This document shows, piece after piece, positions 54,901 through 60,358 of a stretch of DNA of 60,358 bases. The stretch is taken from NCBI RefSeq assembly GCF_009725235.1, contig NZ_WJFC01000068.1, forward strand, positions 1 to 60,358. Direction: 5' to 3'. Position numbers and translations under genes: made by a program. Source of the stretch: Scytonema sp. UIC 10036. GTDB lineage: Bacteria > Cyanobacteriota > Cyanobacteriia > Cyanobacteriales > Nostocaceae. The notes beneath the pieces are model-generated. The model searched no databases. It had not been told where the DNA came from and was given only the letters and a program-made list of their open reading frames with translations. Numbering within the stretch: position 1 is the first letter of the stretch; each line of letters begins with the position of its first letter.

Positions 54901-55007
54901 AACTGATTGCTCAAATTCCCATCCAAGAACAACCCCTAGCAAATGCCCTAAAATATTTGGTTGATAATTTTCAGCTAGAAGTGCTCGCTACCCTGACTCA
55001 AGCCTAA
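51957..55007 (+). CDS. Bacteriophytochrome hybrid histidine kinase
   Basis: The order is PAS (about 15-115), GAF (about 140-310), PHY (about 325-510), HisKA, HATPase and a C-terminal receiver. Cys23, just before DREPIHIPG, is the place where BphP proteins bind biliverdin, whereas the GAF segment RSVSPLHVEYL lacks the Cys used by Cph1-type phytochromes for phycocyanobilin. PASDIP (Asp221) and the PHY tongue TPRKSF are intact. Kinase His557 (MSHELRTP) and receiver Asp861 (WMDIQMP) are present. ATG at 51957 is preferred to TTG at 51951. It is a red/far-red light sensor kinase. The REC-GAF kinase gene follows 11 bp later. Confidence 0.92.
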   Translation: MQALNTTNFTESVTPEPCNLSNCDREPIHIPGLIQPHGLLLTLCEPQLEILQVSENVEQVLGIAAQELLGQPLTRLCSKTKVKEISQCLKQDNWEVFSPLELRFRSVPTSSANQKAEFQSFRSLLHRTDGVLVMELEPGEVTRSQQVLKFYHLLREGIAKIRQTKTFKDLVETLVKQVRQITGFDRVMIYQFAVDNSGVVVAEDKAEHLESYLNLHYPASDIPQQARQLYYENWLRLIPNVNYQPVQLIPTNSPINGMPLNLSRANLRSVSPLHVEYLQNMSVAASMSISLINEKRLWGLIACHHSTPKYVDYETRKACEFLGQFASVELVYQQEQEMNRYRLQVKSIQEQLRQTFANDASFIELVLRHNEVELLSLVHARGAALILDKEVSLLGQTPSYSEVQAFMTWLLQQETRAMFVTDSISQLYPQAQQFTSVASGILAISIVLPQKSYHIVWFRPEQIQTVHWAGDPNKPMSTSTSNGEIRLTPRKSFELWKETVQAKSLPWQPAEIEAAWEMRNTFMLAVLEFSQAALEQAAERAAIANRAKSQFLAKMSHELRTPLNAILGFTQLMTRAHNTPDEFRENLSIINRSGKHLLALINDVLEMSRIEAGQLRLTENSFDLHCLLNCVMDMFALKVSEKGLNLRSNWDATVPRYVYGDEAKLRQISINLLSNAIKFTTRGSITLRCKAVLPSNVTINQTSSTNLKQTIILYLEVKDTGCGIAPSDLESIFEAFMQTERGRHVQGTGLGLSISRQFARLMGGDITVHSTLNQGSTFICQIPLRLADSVDLGEPQVTRHVIGLEPGQPTYRILVVEDVLENRQLLVTLLESVGFEVCAVENGAEACTQWMEWQPHLIWMDIQMPVMDGYTATQKIRTTQGGENVIIIALTASAFEEDRIASLQAGCNDYLAKPFVLTAVFDKIARYLGVRYLYTEEIAPDINTATSLQQPLTPQDLQVMPPEWIAQVHEAALDLNDTKVYELIAQIPIQEQPLANALKYLVDNFQLEVLATLTQA

Positions 55008-55018
55008 TTGAAACTCCT

Positions 55019-56893
55019 ATGGCTACGCTATTTAAACCTGCATCTCAAACCAAGATTTTGCTCATAGATGACACTCCTGATAATCTACGCTTGTTAGCCA
55101 ATATGCTAGAGTTGCGGGGTTATGTCGTTCGTAAATCGCTCAATGGCAGAATGGCACTACAAGCTGTCCAGAGAGATCAACCCGATCTAATTCTGCTCGA
55201 CATCAATATGCCAGACATGAATGGCTATGAAGTTTGTCAGCAATTGAAAACTTTAGAAAAAACACGTCAAATTCCGATTATTTTTATTAGTGCGGTCGAT
55301 CAAATCAAAGATAAAATACGAGCTTTTGAGTTAGGGGGACAAGATTACATTACTAAACCATTTGAAGAACTAGAAGTCCTGGCAAGAATTAAAAATCAAT
55401 TACTCCTTCAACAACAGCAGCAACTCCTCATTCAGCAAAATCAAAGATTAGAACAGGAAATTGAAGAACGTCAGCGTGCCGAAGCCCTAATCAAGCGACT
55501 GAATGTTAATTTAGAGCAACAAATACAACTTCGCACCCTGGAATTACAGCAATCCTTAAACTTTGAAGCAACACTCAAACGGATTTCTGATAAAGTTCGA
55601 GATTCTCTCGATCGAAACCAAATCTTGCAAAGTGCTGTAAAAGAACTGGCAATAGCCTTGGGAGCGAAATGCTGTGATGCAGCGTTTTATACTCCTAAGC
55701 ATCAATCCTCTATCATTCGTTACCAGTATGTTGCGCCAGGAGAACCTGTTAGTCAAGGACAACTACTCTATATGGCAGACGCACCGGAAATTTACCATCA
55801 GTTGCAACAGCAGAAATGTTATTTAGGCTTCTGCCAAATTCAGCCGATACCAACTCGCAGCCACTCTGCAATTTTAGCGTGTCCCATTTTTGACGATCGG
55901 GTGGAAGAAACAGGCATTTTGGGCGATTTGTGGTTATTTAAAGAAACTAATTCCTGTTTCAGTGAGATGGAAATTCATTTAGTGCAACAAGTCGCCAACC
56001 AATGTGCAGTTGCCTTGCGCCAAGCTTATCTCTATGAAGCCTCTCAAGCCCAGGTCAAAGAACTTCAACGGCTCAATCAACTGAAAGACAATTTTCTCAA
56101 CACCATCACCCATGAATTACGCTCTCCCCTTGCTAATATGACAATGATAATACAGTTATTGACAAATTTAAATGAGCAAAGACATGACCAGATTCCAGAA
56201 ATTTCTTCAACACCTGTTGGGAGGAATCCAACTGTTAAATATCTTGCACTCTTACAAAAAGAGTGTGAGTGCGAATTGAAGTTGATTGATGACATATTAA
56301 ATTTGCAACACTTAGAAGCAGGAACATACCCCGAACAACTGACACAAATTAACCTTCAGAATTTGATTGAGCACATTATTGAACCATTTGAAACTCAATT
56401 TCAAAACCAGCAACAAAACTTTGAGTCTACTCTTGCACTAGACTTAACGATCGTCGAAATTGATTCGGTCAGCTTTAGCCATATTATCAAAGAATTGCTT
56501 ACCAATGCTGGTAAATATACTCCTCCCGGCGAGAAGATTTCAATAGCGATCGCTGTTCAAAAAGATGAAACAACTGCAGAAAAAGTTTCCAATCTCCTAG
56601 AGTACCGCCAGTTATCCCTCCTGCAATTGGTTATTACAAATACAGGAGTAGAGATTGTTCCTGAAGAAATTAAGCGAATCTTTGACAAGTTCTATCGCCT
56701 TCCCTGTTTCGATCGCTCGAAACAGGGCGGTACTGGCTTAGGGCTAACATTAGTTAAAAAACTAGTTGAGCAAATGAACGGAACAATCCGGGTTGAGAGT
56801 GCTAACAACCAGACTTGTTTTATTGTAGAGATTCCAGTTGCTCCAACTAGCCCTGCTCGGGAAACAGAATTAACAAACAAGCGAAACACCTGA
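55019..56893 (+). CDS. REC-GAF histidine kinase
   Basis: The 624-residue protein has a receiver (LILLDINMPDMNG, Asp61), a Gln-rich coiled coil (about 125-180), a GAF domain (about 190-340), HisKA with ITHELRSP (His365) and HATPase with ELLTNAGKYTPP and GGTGLGL. The G1 box is unusual: TNTGVEI replaces D-x-G-x-G-I, but the later G2 motif is good. It starts 11 bp after the phytochrome stop, so the phytochrome probably passes phosphate to its receiver. No chromophore Cys is obvious in the GAF domain. Confidence 0.9.
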   Translation: MATLFKPASQTKILLIDDTPDNLRLLANMLELRGYVVRKSLNGRMALQAVQRDQPDLILLDINMPDMNGYEVCQQLKTLEKTRQIPIIFISAVDQIKDKIRAFELGGQDYITKPFEELEVLARIKNQLLLQQQQQLLIQQNQRLEQEIEERQRAEALIKRLNVNLEQQIQLRTLELQQSLNFEATLKRISDKVRDSLDRNQILQSAVKELAIALGAKCCDAAFYTPKHQSSIIRYQYVAPGEPVSQGQLLYMADAPEIYHQLQQQKCYLGFCQIQPIPTRSHSAILACPIFDDRVEETGILGDLWLFKETNSCFSEMEIHLVQQVANQCAVALRQAYLYEASQAQVKELQRLNQLKDNFLNTITHELRSPLANMTMIIQLLTNLNEQRHDQIPEISSTPVGRNPTVKYLALLQKECECELKLIDDILNLQHLEAGTYPEQLTQINLQNLIEHIIEPFETQFQNQQQNFESTLALDLTIVEIDSVSFSHIIKELLTNAGKYTPPGEKISIAIAVQKDETTAEKVSNLLEYRQLSLLQLVITNTGVEIVPEEIKRIFDKFYRLPCFDRSKQGGTGLGLTLVKKLVEQMNGTIRVESANNQTCFIVEIPVAPTSPARETELTNKRNT

Positions 56894-57006
56894 CATTCCT
56901 ATAAACAGACGCTCCAAGCAGTATTGAGTAGGAGGCATAGATATTTCACAATTCAAAAATCTTTCCATAACACATGAACAACAAAAATTTAAAGGAATTA
57001 GCAATT

Positions 57007-59334
57007 ATGAAGATTCTTATTGTAGAAGACAACGAATGGATAATCAAAGCACTTACGGCACTTCTTCAAAATCAAAATTATGCGGTTGAACTAGCCACAG
57101 ATGGTCAAGCTGCTTGGAGCTTAATTCAAGCTTTTCACTACGACTTGATATTGCTTGATATCAAGTTGCCTAAACTGGATGGTATTAGCCTTTGCCGACA
57201 GTTACGAACACACGGTTTTAAAGTACCTATCCTTTTGCTAACAGGTCAAAATAGCAGTAAAGATAAAGCTATGGGGTTAGACGCAGGGGCAGATGATTAT
57301 GTTGTGAAGCCCTTTGACTCTAAGGAATTAGTTGCTCGCATTCGTGCTTTATTGCGTCGAAGTAGTTCCATACTATCACCAGTATTAAAATGGAGAGAGT
57401 TGCACCTCGATCCTAGCAAACTTGAAGTAGAGTATAAATCACGGCCTATACAATTAACCCCTAAAGAGTATGCTCTGCTAGAGTTGTTCCTGCGGTATCC
57501 TTCCCAAGTGTTTAGTTGTGAGAAAATTATTGAGCACGTTTGGTCATATGAAAACGTACCTACAGAAGACGCAGTAAGAACTCAAATCAAGGGTTTGCGG
57601 CAGAAATTAAAATCAGTGGGTGCAGCCTCTGATTTTATCGAAACTGTTTATGGTATGGGTTATCGTTTGAAAGTATCACAAGCAAAACCTTCGGATAGCA
57701 CCTCCGATCGGAGAGACAAAAATTGTCAGCAGCAAACACGATCAACATTGCCTGAGATGGGGAATACATTTCAAGAAAGAGTTAACTATCAGATGTGTGT
57801 GCTTGAACAAGCAGCCAAAGCTTATTTAGAAGGCACTCTTACTCAGGAACAACGCACAATAGCACAGCAGGAAGCTCATACACTAGCAGCTTCATTGTGT
57901 CATTATGGTTTAAATAAAAGCTCACAGCTGGTTCGTACAATTGAACATTATCTGCAAGCTGGGTTGCCTTATGGAGTGCAAAAAGCGAAACACTTGCATA
58001 CATTGGTGCTTGCTTTACGCAAAGAAATTGAGTGTTCGCCCCAAAAATTGGGTTTAAAAGTTATAAGTCATAAAAATGAGCGTCCCAAGTTATTAATAGT
58101 TGACAGCGATCGCAAACTAGTTGGAGAGTTACTGCTTGAGGCTGAAGCTCGGGGAATTGTTGCAGAAATAGCAACAAACCTGTCTGAGGCTAGGGATAAA
58201 ATTTACTCTGTCCGTCCGGATGTGGTATTACTCGATCCCGTTACCGGGAACAAAATTCAAGAGAGCTTGGCGCTGTTAGCAGAACTTTTGCTCCAAAAGC
58301 CACCAATACCTGTTTTAGTCTTTACAGAAGATAACAATTTAAGAACCCGTTTAGAAGTAGCTCGATTGGGCGGACGCGGGTTTTTACAAAAACCATTAGC
58401 TATAGATGAAGTGGTACAGGCAGTCATGCAAGTACTGCAACCAACTGGCATGGAGATAGAAGCAGCGATCGTGGTTGCAGACAATAACCCTCAAGTAACA
58501 ACCACTTTACAAGCTCTATTAGAGCCTTGGGGGCTGAAAGTCACTATTGTTGACAATCCTCAAAAGTTTTGGGAAACCCTCGAAGGTGCTGTACCAGATT
58601 TACTAATAATGAACCTTGATATGCCCAATTTAAATGGAATTGAACTGTGTCAGGCAGTACGAAACGATAAACGTTGGAGTGGATTGCCGATTTTATTGCT
58701 CACCGAGCACGTGGATGCCAATACTATCCATCAAGTTTTTGCTATTGGTGTAGAGGACTTTGTCAGCTTGCCTATTGTTGAACCAGAACTCTTGGCTCGC
58801 ATTCTCTGCTGCTTAGAGCGTATAAAGTTACAGAAAAAGTTAGTAGAAATGGACTTGTTAACTGGAGTGTGTAGTTACTATCGAGCAACTCAAGACCTAA
58901 ATAAGTTATTGCGGTTGAGCTTGCGCCACAATCAACCCTTGTGCTTGGCTATCTTGAATGTAGACAACTTTAAGCAAATTAACCAAAAGTTTGGTTATGC
59001 AGCAGGCAATACTGTTTTGCGCCAACTTGGACAACTGTTAAAGCAATCCTTTCGCGGAGAAGATGTTGTCTCTCGTTGGGATAGAGAAGAATTTGTCATA
59101 GGTATGTATGGTATGAGTCGAAGTCATGGGTACCCAAGACTCGTTCAAGTGCTAGAAATTCTACACAACCAAGAGTTCACTACCGCTGATAACAAAAAAT
59201 TTCGCGTGACAGTTAGCGTTGGCGTAGCGCAATATCCTGAAGATGGAGCTGATGTACAGTCATTGTATCAATCTGGGAGCGTGGCGCTCGAACAAACCAA
59301 GGCTACTATTAGAACTTATATCAAGGATGATTGA
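57007..59334 (+). CDS. Multi-receiver winged-helix regulator with degenerate GGDEF (paralog C)
   Basis: ATG at 57007 has AAAGGA about nine bases upstream and aligns with the paralogs. The order is REC1 (LILLDIKLP, Asp present), OmpR-type winged helix, HPt (EAHTLAAS, His291), REC2 (VVLLDPVTG), REC3 with Asn536 in place of Asp (LLIMNLDMP), then a GGDEF-like domain. The active site reads DREEF (692-696), so it should not make c-di-GMP. The I-site RGED (683-686) is intact with the normal five-residue spacing, which suggests it binds c-di-GMP as a receptor. Length 775. Confidence 0.9.
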   Translation: MKILIVEDNEWIIKALTALLQNQNYAVELATDGQAAWSLIQAFHYDLILLDIKLPKLDGISLCRQLRTHGFKVPILLLTGQNSSKDKAMGLDAGADDYVVKPFDSKELVARIRALLRRSSSILSPVLKWRELHLDPSKLEVEYKSRPIQLTPKEYALLELFLRYPSQVFSCEKIIEHVWSYENVPTEDAVRTQIKGLRQKLKSVGAASDFIETVYGMGYRLKVSQAKPSDSTSDRRDKNCQQQTRSTLPEMGNTFQERVNYQMCVLEQAAKAYLEGTLTQEQRTIAQQEAHTLAASLCHYGLNKSSQLVRTIEHYLQAGLPYGVQKAKHLHTLVLALRKEIECSPQKLGLKVISHKNERPKLLIVDSDRKLVGELLLEAEARGIVAEIATNLSEARDKIYSVRPDVVLLDPVTGNKIQESLALLAELLLQKPPIPVLVFTEDNNLRTRLEVARLGGRGFLQKPLAIDEVVQAVMQVLQPTGMEIEAAIVVADNNPQVTTTLQALLEPWGLKVTIVDNPQKFWETLEGAVPDLLIMNLDMPNLNGIELCQAVRNDKRWSGLPILLLTEHVDANTIHQVFAIGVEDFVSLPIVEPELLARILCCLERIKLQKKLVEMDLLTGVCSYYRATQDLNKLLRLSLRHNQPLCLAILNVDNFKQINQKFGYAAGNTVLRQLGQLLKQSFRGEDVVSRWDREEFVIGMYGMSRSHGYPRLVQVLEILHNQEFTTADNKKFRVTVSVGVAQYPEDGADVQSLYQSGSVALEQTKATIRTYIKDD

Positions 59335-59348
59335 ACGCCTATAAGTAG

Positions 59349-59427
59349 TTGGACGAAATTAATTACACAAAATTCGATCCGAATCCTTGTGCTGTCCGAA
59401 ATTTAATGTGTAATTATTTCTGTCCAA
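59349..59427. repeat. Imperfect inverted repeat after the signalling cluster
   Basis: TTGGACGAAATTAATTACAC (from 59349) pairs imperfectly with GTGTAATTATTTCTGTCCAA (to about 59427), with an AAATTCG/CGAAATTT inner part. It lies between convergent genes and may terminate both, or be a small repeat element. Confidence 0.55.
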
Positions 59428-59484
59428 TTCCCTAAATAGTATTCTTTGGCTGGAGCCATGTATTTATCTCGTAATTTTGATAAA

Positions 59485-60261
59485 TCACTCAGAATTTTCT
59501 GAAGAATTGTGTTGCAGCATATTGTTTAGCTTACTTTCCAACCACTGAGTCATAATCTGATTTAATATATGTTGACGTATTGTAGTTGTCAATTCAGAGC
59601 GAATAAATTCCTCAATCATCAATAAATGGCTTCCTTGATGCGTCTTAACTGGACCAATTAATTCTCCAAGATTAGCATTGAAAACAAGATTTGCAAGTTC
59701 TGGTATTAAGTTATAGCGATAAATTTTACCTTCATAACCACAGCAATTACGACGTTTCTCATCAATATCATATAAATGAGCCGCTTCATACAAACTTATT
59801 TCTTGCTCTGAGATTTGATAAAAGAGTTCGTGCGCTAGCTGTTCGTAAGGAACAATGAGTTGATAAAGTAATATTTGATCGAAATCAGCTTGATGTTGAC
59901 TAAAAAAAAATTCTATTTCTTGGGAAAATAAAATTTCAGCTAATTTCTGCTCTATCAGATCTTCTTGAATCGCTGATTCCCAATCTTTGACTGTTAGCAT
60001 ATTTTCGGCTAGCCAATCTACTACATTAGTGCTGCTCTCCAAATGTTTCTCTCTTAAAAGACGATTTAACTCTACCTGAATTTCTACAGGAGTTACTATT
60101 ATACCTTGTTCTCGACTGGTTTGTTGAATAATTTTATGATATATAATGTTTTGGCAAGCTTCTTTCAAATTAAAATTTTTACGCAAATAAGCTACTATTT
60201 CTCTTTGCTCTATAGACAAACCAAAAAAATTTATTACAGAGGAATCATTAGAATATGACAT
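59485..60261 (-). CDS. Parvulin/SurA-type peptidyl-prolyl isomerase-like protein
   Basis: The 258-residue protein has a SurA-like helical N-terminus (VTPVEIQVELNRLLREKHLE; WLAENMLTVKDWESAIQEDL), then a parvulin-like core with ISLYEAAHLYDID, LANLVFNANLGELIGPVKT and GSHLLMIEEF. No signal peptide is seen, which fits the cyanobacterial group encoded beside HlyD/ABC peptide exporters. Such a cluster would lie to the left on this strand, but what is there is the signalling cluster on the other strand. GGA lies 11 bases before the ATG. The folding substrate is unknown. Confidence 0.8.
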   Translation of the reverse strand: MSYSNDSSVINFFGLSIEQREIVAYLRKNFNLKEACQNIIYHKIIQQTSREQGIIVTPVEIQVELNRLLREKHLESSTNVVDWLAENMLTVKDWESAIQEDLIEQKLAEILFSQEIEFFFSQHQADFDQILLYQLIVPYEQLAHELFYQISEQEISLYEAAHLYDIDEKRRNCCGYEGKIYRYNLIPELANLVFNANLGELIGPVKTHQGSHLLMIEEFIRSELTTTIRQHILNQIMTQWLESKLNNMLQHNSSENSE

Positions 60262-60358
60262 AAAAATTTTTCCATCTAAATAAAATTTGGATCTAAATAC
60301 AGTGATAAAAAACTTGCAACGTAGTTATTAGATGAGAACAAGTCACGTTATCTTAGTT

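Overview
The window looks like chromosomal DNA of a filamentous cyanobacterium of the Nostocales type. The evidence is the dense GCGATCGC (HIP1) octamers, the dispersed CTCGTTCCCAG-type palindromic repeats, the short-sequence repeat tracts, the many hybrid two-component proteins and the cyanobacterial style of the housekeeping genes. No rRNA or tRNA gene and no CRISPR array was recognised by eye. I ran no searches; family names rest on motifs and remembered family patterns.

Region 1-6.3 kb is accessory and decayed. It holds a ribbon-helix-helix regulator with an iteron-like repeat cluster, a dead type II restriction-modification pair (frameshifted nuclease plus an internally deleted C5 methyltransferase), two small membrane proteins, a large HTH plus helical-repeat protein, and a VapBC-type toxin-antitoxin remnant broken by a repeat insertion and deletions.

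Region 6.3-25.2 kb is mostly metabolic: a ferrochelatase-family protein with a natural seven-His tail, a Uma2 nuclease, an alpha/beta-hydrolase-like protein, an MFS transporter, acetolactate synthase large subunit with an added zinc ribbon, a LysR/aldo-keto reductase divergent pair, an FAD oxidoreductase, three tandem copies of a small peptidoglycan-binding protein in an exact 364-bp period, a glutamine-synthetase-like enzyme, a second EF-G of the mitochondrial/spd type and a retropepsin-like protease.

Region 25.5-40.7 kb mixes genes and debris: a TAXI solute-binding fusion protein, an orphan Cas5 fragment joined to a beta-propeller gene, a PadR/pirin divergent unit with a perfect 20-bp palindrome, gamma-glutamyltransferase, a VWA protein, penicillin-binding protein 1C carrying an in-frame 51-bp triplicate repeat, an adenosine-specific kinase with a duplicated 3' end, and a probable IscB-type nuclease remnant beside hairpins that covary.

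Region 41-59.4 kb is a single-strand signalling cluster of eight apparently functional genes and one truncated gene: three paralogous REC-wHTH multi-receiver proteins, a nine-PAS histidine kinase, small receivers, a biliverdin-type bacteriophytochrome hybrid kinase and a REC-GAF kinase. The paralogs have lost different key residues: one receiver Asp and the HPt His in one; another receiver Asp and the GGDEF active site, but not the c-di-GMP I-site, in another. A conserved leader of about 43 bp recurs roughly 230-270 bp upstream of three of the genes. I regard this cluster as the best candidate for an undescribed system: a red/far-red phosphorelay with c-di-GMP output. A parvulin-type isomerase gene closes the window.
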